Assembly (NCBI RefSeq): GCF_026241225.1
Contig: NZ_JAPFQP010000001.1
Span: forward strand, 1,178,001 to 1,242,000
Direction: 5' to 3'
Source of the DNA: Lentiprolixibacter aurantiacus
GTDB taxonomy: Bacteria; Bacteroidota; Bacteroidia; Flavobacteriales; Flavobacteriaceae
Length of the DNA: 64,000 bases
Of the stretch, positions 17,551-25,960 are shown one piece after another (position 1 is the first letter of the stretch; each line of letters starts with the position of its first letter). The position numbers and the translations under genes were made by a program. The notes beneath the pieces were generated by a model. That model had not been told where the DNA came from. It saw only the letters and a program-made list of their open reading frames with translations, and ran no database searches.

Positions 17551-18873
17551 ATGTATACCTTTTCGAACAGACTGAGAATAGGCGCGATCATCCTGATGGC
17601 TCTGGGAATCGTTGGAATGACTATTGGTTTTATCTCCGCACCCGGATCGGTTGAGGAGGCAAAGGCGATTGTCGCTGCCCACGATGACGGACATGGTGGC
17701 TCCCATGGAGAAGAACATGCCGTAGCCGGGCATGAAACCCACGATGAAGCGTCAGCAGAAGAGCATGCCGCCCACGATGAGCATGTTTACCACCAATTGG
17801 CAAACAGGCCCTGGGCAGCACTGTATGTGGCAGCCTTCTTTTTCTTTATGATCTCCCTTGGGGTCCTGGCTTTCTACGGAATTCAACGAGCCTCCCAGGC
17901 TGGATGGTCTCCTTTGCTATTCCGTGTTATGGAGGGTATTACGGCCTATCTGGTCCCAGGTGGTATAATTGTATTTGTGTTGCTGGTCCTTTCTGTGCTT
18001 CACTTCAACCACCTCTTTCCATGGATGGATCCCGAAGTAGTGGCCGAAGACAAGATTATACAAAATAAAGCGGGGTACCTTAACCCCACCTTCTTTTTGA
18101 TCAGGGCAGCCATTTACCTTGGCGGTTGGATCGCATATCGTGAAATTTCCCGCAGGCTTTCCATTGCGCAGGACAAAGCTGATGATGATTCGAACTTCAA
18201 AAAGAACTTCCGCTGGTCTGCAGGGTTCCTGGTATTCTACCTGGTAACGGAATCCATGATGTCCTGGGACTGGATCATGAGCGTTGACCCTCACTGGTTC
18301 AGCACACTGTTTGGGTGGTATGTATTTGCCAGTATGGTTGTATCCGGTGTAACAGTTATCGCCATGGTAGCCATATACCTTAAATCCAAAGGCTACCTGC
18401 CCGATGTAAACGACAGTCACATTCACGACCTGGGTAAATTCATGTTTGGTTTTAGTATTTTCTGGACTTACCTGTGGTTTGGACAGTTTATGCTGATCTG
18501 GTACGCCAATATCCCGGAAGAGGTAACTTATTTTGTACAACGAATAGAAGAATATAAATTACCATTTTTCGGAATGGTAGCCATGAACTTTGTATTCCCA
18601 TTGCTGGTACTGATGAACAGTGATTACAAGCGCATTAACTGGTTTGTAATAATGACCGGTATCGTGGTGCTCCTCGGGCATTACCTGGATGTTTTTAACA
18701 TGATTATGCCATCCGCGGTGGGAGACAAGTGGTTTATAGGACTTCCTGAACTGGGGGCGCTGTCATTCTTTAGCGGAGCCTTTATCTTTTGGGTTTTCAG
18801 GGCACTGACCAAGGCACCACTGCAGGTAACACGAAACCCTTACATAGAAGAGAGCCGTCAGTTTCATTATTAA
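17551..18873 (+). CDS. actF: Alternative complex III membrane subunit (ActF)
   Basis: 440-residue polytopic protein related to ActC, with about ten hydrophobic helices, which stabilises the membrane part of ACIII. After the first helix (about 10-30) there is a loop of residues 44-81 containing ten histidines among many Asp/Glu/Gly, probably on the periplasmic side. Such a loop could bind Cu, Zn or Ni, but no function can be assigned. It is the last of the six act genes and is followed after 32 nt by coxB. Confidence 0.93.
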   Translation: MYTFSNRLRIGAIILMALGIVGMTIGFISAPGSVEEAKAIVAAHDDGHGGSHGEEHAVAGHETHDEASAEEHAAHDEHVYHQLANRPWAALYVAAFFFFMISLGVLAFYGIQRASQAGWSPLLFRVMEGITAYLVPGGIIVFVLLVLSVLHFNHLFPWMDPEVVAEDKIIQNKAGYLNPTFFLIRAAIYLGGWIAYREISRRLSIAQDKADDDSNFKKNFRWSAGFLVFYLVTESMMSWDWIMSVDPHWFSTLFGWYVFASMVVSGVTVIAMVAIYLKSKGYLPDVNDSHIHDLGKFMFGFSIFWTYLWFGQFMLIWYANIPEEVTYFVQRIEEYKLPFFGMVAMNFVFPLLVLMNSDYKRINWFVIMTGIVVLLGHYLDVFNMIMPSAVGDKWFIGLPELGALSFFSGAFIFWVFRALTKAPLQVTRNPYIEESRQFHY

Positions 18874-18905
18874 TGAGGTAGTAAAGACTAATTTGAAGAG
18901 TTGAA

Positions 18906-19964
18906 ATGAGTACAGTATTAACAATAGCAGTTTTAGTATTAGTAGCCATCGCCATCTGGCAGATGACAAAAATATTTGAATTGTCGCAGGTGAAGGCCGA
19001 GATTACACAGGTGGCAAACGACAAGGATAATAAATACAACGGCTATCTCTTGTTTGCATTCCTGGTTTTTATTTACCTGATAACCATATTCTGTTTCTGG
19101 AAATACTCCAAGTTTATCTTGCCGGAAGCAGCTTCCGAGCATGGAGGAGAATACGATAGCCTGCTGCTGTGGTCTTTCGTTATTATCTTTATTGTACAGA
19201 CCATTACCCAGGCACTGCTTCACTACTTCGGATATAAATACCGGGGTGAAAAAGGGAGAAAGGCCTTGTTTTTTGCTGATAATGACCGCCTGGAGTTTAT
19301 CTGGACCATTATTCCGGTTATTGTACTTGCCGGCCTTATCCTCTGGGGACTGTATACCTGGACCAATATCATGGACATCAACGAAGACGATGACCCCTTG
19401 ATCGTAGAGCTTTATGCCCAGCAATTTAACTGGACAGCCAGATACGGGGGAGGCGATAACGTGTTGGGTGATGCCAATGTACGGATGATCGATATAGACA
19501 AGGCCAATGTGCTTGGTTTGGATGAATCTGATCCCAATGCTGCAGATGATATTATAGTGAAAGAACTACACCTGCCGGTGGGGCGGAAAGTCAATTTTAA
19601 GATGCGTTCACAGGATGTCCTGCACTCGGCCTATATGCCTCACTTCAGGGCTCAGATGAACTGTGTGCCTGGAATGATTACAGAATTTTCGTTTACACCA
19701 ACAATCACTACTGCAGAAATGCGTCTCAAGCCGGAGATTGTAGACAAGGTTAACCGAACCAATGCCATCAGGGCAGAAAGGGCAGCCAATGGCGAACCAA
19801 ACTCTGACCCCTGGGAATTCGATTACGTACTCCTTTGCAATAAGATATGTGGAAAATCACATTACAACATGCAGATGAAGATAATCGTGGAAACCGAAGA
19901 AGAATACAACGAATGGATCGCCAGTCAACAAACCTTTGGGGATTTAATGGCCTCCATGAAATAA
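18906..19964 (+). CDS. coxB: Cytochrome c oxidase subunit II
   Basis: 352-residue subunit II carrying the CuA centre. It has four hydrophobic helices (about 3-20, 47-66, 86-105, 131-151) rather than the usual two, then a periplasmic cupredoxin domain. CuA ligands are His240, Cys311, Cys315, His319 and Met322. The Glu normally found two residues after the first Cys is Lys313; only its backbone carbonyl binds copper, but its side chain normally binds the Mg2+ at the subunit I/II interface. No fused cytochrome c domain is present; ActA/ActE probably donate electrons directly. It lies within the act-cox operon. Confidence 0.95.
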   Translation: MSTVLTIAVLVLVAIAIWQMTKIFELSQVKAEITQVANDKDNKYNGYLLFAFLVFIYLITIFCFWKYSKFILPEAASEHGGEYDSLLLWSFVIIFIVQTITQALLHYFGYKYRGEKGRKALFFADNDRLEFIWTIIPVIVLAGLILWGLYTWTNIMDINEDDDPLIVELYAQQFNWTARYGGGDNVLGDANVRMIDIDKANVLGLDESDPNAADDIIVKELHLPVGRKVNFKMRSQDVLHSAYMPHFRAQMNCVPGMITEFSFTPTITTAEMRLKPEIVDKVNRTNAIRAERAANGEPNSDPWEFDYVLLCNKICGKSHYNMQMKIIVETEEEYNEWIASQQTFGDLMASMK

Positions 19965-20003
19965 TTTTGCTATAAAAAGAAAAGAAAATTTAAAAAGTCA
20001 ATT

Positions 20004-21827
20004 ATGTCTGTAACAGCACATGCAACGGGAGATGAACATGCACACGACCACGGGCATCATCACCACAAAGAGACATTTATAACCAAGTATATTTTCAGTC
20101 AGGATCACAAGATGATCTCCAAGCAATACCTGATCACAGGTTTGATCATGGGCTTTATTGGGATCGCCATGTCCCTGTTATTCCGCATGCAACTGGCATG
20201 GCCGGGGGAATCCTTTCCCATTTTTGAAACCTTGCTTGGCAAATGGGCTCCTGATGGAGTAATGGATGCCGACGTTTATCTGGCCCTGGTAACTATCCAC
20301 GGGACCATAATGGTATTCTTTGTGCTGACTGCCGGACTTAGTGGTACTTTTAGTAACCTTCTTATCCCGCTTCAGATTGGGGCAAGGGATATGGCGTCAG
20401 GTTTTCTGAACATGGTTTCTTACTGGTTGTTTTTCCTATCCAGTATTATCATGGTTATTTCCTTATTTGTGGAAGCAGGACCTGCGGCAGCCGGTTGGAC
20501 CATCTATCCTCCTCTTAGTGCACTGCCTATGGCACAGCCTGGGTCTGGTATGGGTATGACGCTTTGGCTGGTATCCATGGCTATCTTTATTGCAAGTTCC
20601 CTGTTAGGTTCCCTGAACTATATCGTAACGGTAATCAACCTGAGGACTAAAGGTATGTCCATGACAAGGTTGCCACTAACTATATGGGCATTTTTTGTAA
20701 CGGCTATCATTGGGGTTATTTCTTTCCCCGTGCTTTTATCGGCTGCCCTTTTATTGATCATGGACAGAAGCTTCGGAACTTCCTTCTTCCTCTCGGATAT
20801 ATTTATCCAGGGTGAAGTGCTGCACTACCAGGGAGGTTCCCCGGTATTGTTCGAACACCTGTTCTGGTTCCTTGGGCACCCTGAAGTATATATCGTATTG
20901 CTTCCTGCATTGGGTATTACCTCTGAGGTAATGTCTACCAATGCGCGTAAACCTATTTTCGGTTATCGTGCGATGGTAGCTTCTATCCTTGCCATTGCCT
21001 TTTTGTCTACCATCGTTTGGGGGCACCACATGTTTGTATCCGGGATGAACCCTTTCCTGGGGTCGGTATTTACCTTTACCACCCTTTTGATTGCTATCCC
21101 ATCAGCAGTAAAAGCATTTAACTATATCACTACACTCTGGAAGGGTAACCTGCAGTTGAATCCTGCCATGCTGTTTTCCATAGGTCTTGTTTCTACCTTC
21201 ATTACAGGAGGTCTTACCGGGATCATTTTGGGAGACTCTACGCTGGATATCAACGTGCACGACACCTATTTTGTGGTGGCACACTTCCACCTGGTAATGG
21301 GTATTTCCGCACTTTACGGACTGTTTGCTGGTGTATATCACTGGTTCCCCAAGATGTTCAAGCGCATGATGAACAAGAACCTGGGATACGTTCACTTCTG
21401 GGTAACAGCAGTCTGTGCCTATGGGGTATTCTTCCCTATGCACTTTGTTGGTATGGCCGGGGTTCCCAGGAGGTATTACGAAAACACAGCTTTCCCCATG
21501 TTTGATGAACTGGCCGATGTAAACGTGCTGGTTACTGTTTTCGCACTGATCGCAGGGGCTGCACAGCTGGTTTTTGTATACAACTTCATCCACAGTATAT
21601 TCTATGGTAAGCGCACCGTTCAGAATCCATGGAAATCAAATACCCTGGAATGGACAGCACCCATAGAGCATTTCCACGGAAACTGGGAAGGAGAAATCCC
21701 TGAAGTACACCGCTGGGCTTATGACTACAGCAAGACCAGGGAGAACGGAGAATACATTATAGCCGGTCAGGATTTTGTTCCCCAGAATGTCCCCTTGCAG
21801 GAGGATGAGGAAGAACTGAATCACTAA
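20004..21827 (+). CDS. coxA: Cytochrome c oxidase subunit I (A-type)
   Basis: 607-residue catalytic subunit reducing O2 to water and pumping protons. Ligands are visible: heme a His99 and His429, heme a3 His427, CuB His292, His341 and His342, and the cross-linked Tyr296 in HPEVY with Glu294 at the end of the D-channel (type A1). The Mg-site residues His419 and Asp420 are kept. The N-terminus has eight histidines in its first 21 residues (cluster at 18-21) before the first helix. The operon ends 26 nt later at a strong terminator. Subunits III and IV are encoded separately at 42.6-44.7 kb. Confidence 0.97.
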   Translation: MSVTAHATGDEHAHDHGHHHHKETFITKYIFSQDHKMISKQYLITGLIMGFIGIAMSLLFRMQLAWPGESFPIFETLLGKWAPDGVMDADVYLALVTIHGTIMVFFVLTAGLSGTFSNLLIPLQIGARDMASGFLNMVSYWLFFLSSIIMVISLFVEAGPAAAGWTIYPPLSALPMAQPGSGMGMTLWLVSMAIFIASSLLGSLNYIVTVINLRTKGMSMTRLPLTIWAFFVTAIIGVISFPVLLSAALLLIMDRSFGTSFFLSDIFIQGEVLHYQGGSPVLFEHLFWFLGHPEVYIVLLPALGITSEVMSTNARKPIFGYRAMVASILAIAFLSTIVWGHHMFVSGMNPFLGSVFTFTTLLIAIPSAVKAFNYITTLWKGNLQLNPAMLFSIGLVSTFITGGLTGIILGDSTLDINVHDTYFVVAHFHLVMGISALYGLFAGVYHWFPKMFKRMMNKNLGYVHFWVTAVCAYGVFFPMHFVGMAGVPRRYYENTAFPMFDELADVNVLVTVFALIAGAAQLVFVYNFIHSIFYGKRTVQNPWKSNTLEWTAPIEHFHGNWEGEIPEVHRWAYDYSKTRENGEYIIAGQDFVPQNVPLQEDEEELNH

Positions 21828-21852
21828 AGACTTATTTAGTATAAAGAACAAT

Positions 21853-21878
21853 GGCCCATCTTTTGATGGGCCTTTTTA
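21853..21878 (+). terminator. Terminator of the act-cox operon
   Basis: The 8-bp stem GGCCCATC/GATGGGCC with a TTTT loop is followed by a run of five T. Confidence 0.9.
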
Positions 21879-21956
21879 TTGTCAGACAGAAGGGGTACCT
21901 GATTCACTTAAAGTATTTTCCCCTAATTTTATAATCAGAACACAAAATTTCCAAAG

Positions 21957-22781
21957 GTGAAAAAAATACTGTGCATCTTAATTATCCTTTCCTTTGGTGT
22001 GACCTTCGCCCAGAGAACGCCAAAAATAAAGGGAAACAGAAATGTTATTGAAGTCTTGGAACCGCTATCGGCTTTTCATACCATAGAGTTGAAGGACGAT
22101 CTGCAAATCAACCTGGACGACAGTGCTTCTGAGAGTTATTCTATAATTGGTGATGATAACCTGATTGACATACTTCGCTTCAAGGTGGTAGACAGCACCC
22201 TGACCATAAGCTCCTTCTATAAAATAACAAGCAAGAAACAACTTGATATTACGGTAAACTACCGGCAGTTGAAATCGCTTATAGTCCGGAATGGATCCAT
22301 AGTCACCAACCAGCGGATACAGGCAGACGAACTATCCGTAATGTCCAGTGGCACGGCCCGAATTGAACTGTCGGCCAACGCCGCCATAGTAGGGCTGTCT
22401 CTGGAAGAAAACAGCAAGGGGAATTTTAACCTGGAAGCAGACTCCCTGAATCTGGCACTTAAAGATAAAGCCAGTGTTCAGTTATATGGTGTTACCGGAC
22501 AGCACCAGGTGCAAATGGAAGGGAATACCACGGCCGATTTGGAGGGTACTTCAGACAGCCTGCATATCAAACTAAAAGGAAGCCCTAATCTTAAAGCCCA
22601 GAAACTGGAATCAGCTATGATACGCTTGGAGACAACTGAAACATCAGTTGCCCGGATATATGCCTTGAGGGAACTGGAATTGCTGGCTTCTGGTGCTTCG
22701 CGTACCTACCTTTATGGAACCCCGTCAATTATCATAACCAGTTTTGAAGACAGGGCAGAATTGCACAAGGAACAGGACTAA
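21957..22781 (+). CDS. Exported GIN-domain (DUF2807) protein
   Basis: 274 residues starting at a GTG, chosen because it directly precedes the signal peptide MKKILCILIILSFG...FAQ. The remainder is a regular beta-helix-like repeat of short strands rich in L, S and N (for example LKDDLQINLDD and LLASGASRTYLYG), the pattern of the 'putative auto-transporter adhesin head GIN' domain. Such proteins are secreted or surface-exposed in Bacteroidota; their role is unknown. It stands alone, between two terminators, convergent with pckA. Confidence 0.85.
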   Translation: MKKILCILIILSFGVTFAQRTPKIKGNRNVIEVLEPLSAFHTIELKDDLQINLDDSASESYSIIGDDNLIDILRFKVVDSTLTISSFYKITSKKQLDITVNYRQLKSLIVRNGSIVTNQRIQADELSVMSSGTARIELSANAAIVGLSLEENSKGNFNLEADSLNLALKDKASVQLYGVTGQHQVQMEGNTTADLEGTSDSLHIKLKGSPNLKAQKLESAMIRLETTETSVARIYALRELELLASGASRTYLYGTPSIIITSFEDRAELHKEQD

Positions 22782-22811
22782 CTAACAAGGTTCAATTCTG
22801 CATTAGGACAT

Positions 22812-22856
22812 AAAAAAACCCTGTAGTAACATTTCATACTACAGGGTTTCTTGTTA
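22812..22856. terminator. Bidirectional terminator between the GIN gene and pckA
   Basis: A perfect 13-bp stem (22816-22828 with 22837-22849), 8-nt loop, has an A-tract to the left and a T-rich tract to the right. It can end both convergent transcripts. Confidence 0.9.
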
Positions 22857-22870
22857 AACCATGAGTTTGA

Positions 22871-24469
22871 TTAAACAGAGACTTCTAATTTAGGTCCGGC
22901 TTCAATTATTTCCTTATTTACTCCGGCCTCAAATTGCTTGAAGTTATCATTGAAGAGACCTATAAGCTTCCTCTTCGTTTGCTCATATTTCTCCTTGTCT
23001 TTCCAGGTATTCTTAGGTAGCAGCACATCTGCAGGTACTCCGGGACAACTCAATGGAATCTCGAAGCCAAAGGCCTCATCCGTAGTGTATTCCACATTGT
23101 TGAAGTCTTTATTGTGGATGGCGTCTATCATAGCCCTTGTATATTTAAGGTTGATCCTTGACCCCACACCATGTGCGCCACCGGTCCAACCGGTATTCAC
23201 CAGCCAGGCAGTAGTATTGTGCTTTTTCATTTTTTCTGCCAGCATTTCAGCGTACTTGTTTGGGTGCCACATCATAAAGGCGGCTCCAAAGTTAGAACTG
23301 AATGTTGCCTGAGGTTCGGTTACACCCATCTCAGTTCCGGCCACTTTAGCCGTATATCCGGCTATGAAGTGGTAACTGGCCTGCTCAGGAGTAAGTTTGC
23401 TTACCGGAGGCAGTACACCAAAGGCATCACAGGTAAGGAAAATGATGTTTTCAGGATGACCTGCCATACATGGCACCTGAATATTATCTATGAAGGATAA
23501 TGGATAGGATGCACGCGTATTCTGGGTGATGGTAGTATCCGTATAATCTACTTCACGGGTATCCTTGTCGTACACAACATTTTCCAGAACCGTACCAAAA
23601 CGAATGGCATTAAAGATATCGGGTTCTTTCTCTGCAGAAAGGTTGATAGCTTTTGCATAGCATCCACCTTCTATATTGAAGACACCGTCATCAGTCCAGC
23701 AGTGCTCATCGTCTCCTATCAATCGGCGTTTAGGATCGGCACTCAAGGTAGTCTTACCGGTTCCGGACAGACCAAAGAGGATAGTAACATCGTCTTTTTC
23801 CCCAACGTTGGCAGAACAGTGCATTGGCAATACACCTTCCAATGGCATCAGGTAATTCATTACAGTAAATACCCCTTTCTTCATCTCACCTGCATATTGC
23901 GTACCCAGGATCACGATCTCTTTCCTTTCCAGATTAAGGTCTACACTGGTCTTGGAGGTCATCTCTGAAGTGTATCGGTTAGCAGGGAAGCCACCGGCGT
24001 TAAATACCACGTAATCGGGTTCACCAAAGTTGGCCAGTTCCGCTGCAGTAGGCATGATCAGCATGTTCTGCATGAACAGGGCGTGGTAAGCACGAGTACA
24101 AATAATACGTATTTTGAGGCGGTATTTTGGATCCCATCCGGCAAAGGCATCAACTACATAAAGCTGATCAAGGCTATTCAGATAATCAATGGCCCTTTCG
24201 TGGTTTACCATAAAGGTATGCTCATCAAGACCCATGTTGATTTCGCCCCAATCGATATTGTTTTCAGAATCTGGATGCCTTACAATTCTCTTGTCTTTTG
24301 GACTCCTACCGGTTTTCTCGCCGGAATAGGTCATCAAGGCACCAACATTGGAAATTGCGGTTCCCTTTTCCATTCTCAGTCCCAGTTCATAAAGCACGGG
24401 AACACTGGAATTCCGATATATGGTTTCAGTTTCTATCCCGTACTGTCTCAAATTAAAAGCTGCTGTCAT
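22871..24469 (-). CDS. pckA: Phosphoenolpyruvate carboxykinase (ATP)
   Basis: 532-residue ATP-dependent PEP carboxykinase, converting oxaloacetate and ATP to PEP, CO2 and ADP, the first step of gluconeogenesis. The kinase P-loop GLSGTGKTT is at 233-241. The Asp-rich metal site GDDEHCW (252-258) and the substrate loop SGEKTGRSPKDKR (49-61) are conserved. Length is normal for the family. The gene is transcribed divergently from ruvB, with a 14-bp palindrome in the shared upstream region. With the malic enzyme nearby it points to growth on C4 acids and amino acids. Confidence 0.97.
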   Translation of the reverse strand: MTAAFNLRQYGIETETIYRNSSVPVLYELGLRMEKGTAISNVGALMTYSGEKTGRSPKDKRIVRHPDSENNIDWGEINMGLDEHTFMVNHERAIDYLNSLDQLYVVDAFAGWDPKYRLKIRIICTRAYHALFMQNMLIMPTAAELANFGEPDYVVFNAGGFPANRYTSEMTSKTSVDLNLERKEIVILGTQYAGEMKKGVFTVMNYLMPLEGVLPMHCSANVGEKDDVTILFGLSGTGKTTLSADPKRRLIGDDEHCWTDDGVFNIEGGCYAKAINLSAEKEPDIFNAIRFGTVLENVVYDKDTREVDYTDTTITQNTRASYPLSFIDNIQVPCMAGHPENIIFLTCDAFGVLPPVSKLTPEQASYHFIAGYTAKVAGTEMGVTEPQATFSSNFGAAFMMWHPNKYAEMLAEKMKKHNTTAWLVNTGWTGGAHGVGSRINLKYTRAMIDAIHNKDFNNVEYTTDEAFGFEIPLSCPGVPADVLLPKNTWKDKEKYEQTKRKLIGLFNDNFKQFEAGVNKEIIEAGPKLEVSV

Positions 24470-24586
24470 GGATTCTTAATTTTGAAGGTTGTATTTTCTT
24501 TTTATTGGCGTTAAATGATACTTTTTTAAATATACGTGATGTACCTAAATACAATGCAAAGTAGAGGATAAATCTCAGTAAAAAAG

Positions 24587-24600
24587 ATGATAATTATCAT
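24587..24600. promoter_or_regulatory. 14-bp palindrome between pckA and ruvB
   Basis: ATGATAATTATCAT is a perfect palindrome in the 222-bp divergent spacer, 118 nt from the pckA start and 92 nt from the ruvB start. It resembles operators of dimeric regulators; the TGATAATTATCA core is also similar to part of a Fur box, which is not proof. Confidence 0.35.
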
Positions 24601-24679
24601 ATCAAAACCACATTTGAAACACCCTGTTTCCGGGGCGTTTAATCCTTAAGGGATAGGCAGCAACCCTTCCTATTTTTAC

Positions 24680-24687
24680 TATCTTTG
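24680..24687 (+). promoter_or_regulatory. -7 element of ruvB, next to the ATG
   Basis: TATCTTTG matches TAnnTTTG exactly and ends 4 nt before the ruvB ATG, predicting a leaderless transcript. There is no further ATG in the first 80 codons that could serve instead. Confidence 0.6.
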
Positions 24688-24691
24688 GTTT

Positions 24692-25714
24692 ATGAATGAA
24701 AACCTGGATCCCTCTACCCAAAACCTGTCTCAGGAAGAGCTGGCCATAGAAAAGGCCCTGAGGCCAATATCTTTTGACGATTTTACCGGTCAGGCCCAGG
24801 TTCTGGAAAACCTGAAGGTCTTTGTTGAGGCAGCTAACCTGCGTGGTGAGGCACTGGACCACACCTTGCTGCATGGTCCACCCGGCCTGGGTAAAACAAC
24901 CCTGGCGCATATCCTCGCCCATGAATTGGGTGTAGGGATAAAGGTAACCTCCGGACCGGTTCTGGATAAACCTGGTGACCTGGCAGGCCTGCTTACGAAC
25001 CTGGAGGAGCGCGATGTGCTTTTTATTGATGAGATCCACCGGCTGAGCCCCGTGGTTGAAGAGTATTTGTATTCGGCCATGGAAGATTATAAGATCGATA
25101 TCATGATCGAAACCGGCCCCAATGCCCGTTCTGTACAGATCAACCTCCATCCTTTTACCCTTATAGGTGCAACTACACGATCCGGACTGCTTACAGCTCC
25201 AATGCGTGCGAGGTTTGGCATTACCAGTCGACTGGAATACTATTCCACCGAGTTGCTTTCAACCATTGTACAGCGAAGTGCAGATATACTGAAAGTACCC
25301 ATTACCAATGAGGCGTCTATTGAGATTGCGGGAAGGAGCAGGGGTACACCCCGTATAAGCAATGCCCTCTTGCGCAGGGTGCGTGATTTTGCACAGATCA
25401 AGGGAGACGGAAGCATAGATATTGAAATCTCCCGTTTTGGATTGAAGGCCCTTAATGTGGACGCCCATGGCCTGGATGAGATGGACAATAAGATCCTGGC
25501 AACAATAATTGATAAGTTTAAAGGAGGTCCTGTAGGTATCAGTACACTGGCCACCGCTGTATCGGAAAATGCGGAAACCATTGAGGAGGTGTACGAACCT
25601 TTCCTGATTCAGCAGGGGTTTATCATGAGGACACCCCGGGGCCGGGAAGTAACTGAACTGGCCTACAAACATCTGGGAAGAATAAAAGGAGGAACTCAGG
25701 CCGGTTTATTCTGA
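24692..25714 (+). CDS. ruvB: Holliday junction ATPase RuvB
   Basis: 340-residue AAA+ motor that drives branch migration of Holliday junctions with RuvA. Walker A GPPGLGKT is at 62-69, Walker B FIDE at 111-114, sensor 1 GATTRSG near 156 and the C-terminal winged-helix DNA-binding domain at about 255-335 ([10 protein letters not shown]). The start MNENLDP is the usual flavobacterial N-terminus. RuvA is encoded 6.5 kb downstream, so the two are not in one operon. Confidence 0.98.
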   Translation: MNENLDPSTQNLSQEELAIEKALRPISFDDFTGQAQVLENLKVFVEAANLRGEALDHTLLHGPPGLGKTTLAHILAHELGVGIKVTSGPVLDKPGDLAGLLTNLEERDVLFIDEIHRLSPVVEEYLYSAMEDYKIDIMIETGPNARSVQINLHPFTLIGATTRSGLLTAPMRARFGITSRLEYYSTELLSTIVQRSADILKVPITNEASIEIAGRSRGTPRISNALLRRVRDFAQIKGDGSIDIEISRFGLKALNVDAHGLDEMDNKILATIIDKFKGGPVGISTLATAVSENAETIEEVYEPFLIQQGFIMRTPRGREVTELAYKHLGRIKGGTQAGLF

Positions 25715-25741
25715 GCAGGCTGTACATTAATACTTATAATT

Positions 25742-25960
25742 ATGCCTCTTTTCGAAAAAGAAGAAACTCCCGTTAAGGTAAGGATTCAGGGGAAAACGCT
25801 GCATTGCAGGATTTGCGATCACGATACATTTTATAAAAGGCGTTCTCAACTAAACACCAGGGCTGCAACCTTCTTAAATTTAGATTGGGCCAACCGCAGC
25901 GCCTTTTGTTATGTCTGTGCCAAATGCAGTCATATTGACTGGTTTCTGGAAGAACAATGA
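25742..25960 (+). CDS. Small zinc-ribbon-like protein coupled to P450
   Basis: 72-residue protein of unknown function. It has the pattern C22-x2-C25 and C56-x2-C59-x2-C62 with intervening basic residues, typical of a zinc ribbon. It starts 27 nt after ruvB, and its stop codon overlaps the P450 start (ATGA), so translation is coupled. The coupling, conserved-looking cysteines and even codon use argue it is real. I do not recognise a specific family. It might bind nucleic acid or support the P450; neither is shown by the sequence. Confidence 0.7.
   Translation: MPLFEKEETPVKVRIQGKTLHCRICDHDTFYKRRSQLNTRAATFLNLDWANRSAFCYVCAKCSHIDWFLEEQ

Noticed and set aside
24602-25150. A 182-codon minus-strand frame opposite ruvB
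   Set aside because: It covers the Walker motifs of ruvB on the other strand and begins inside the gene.
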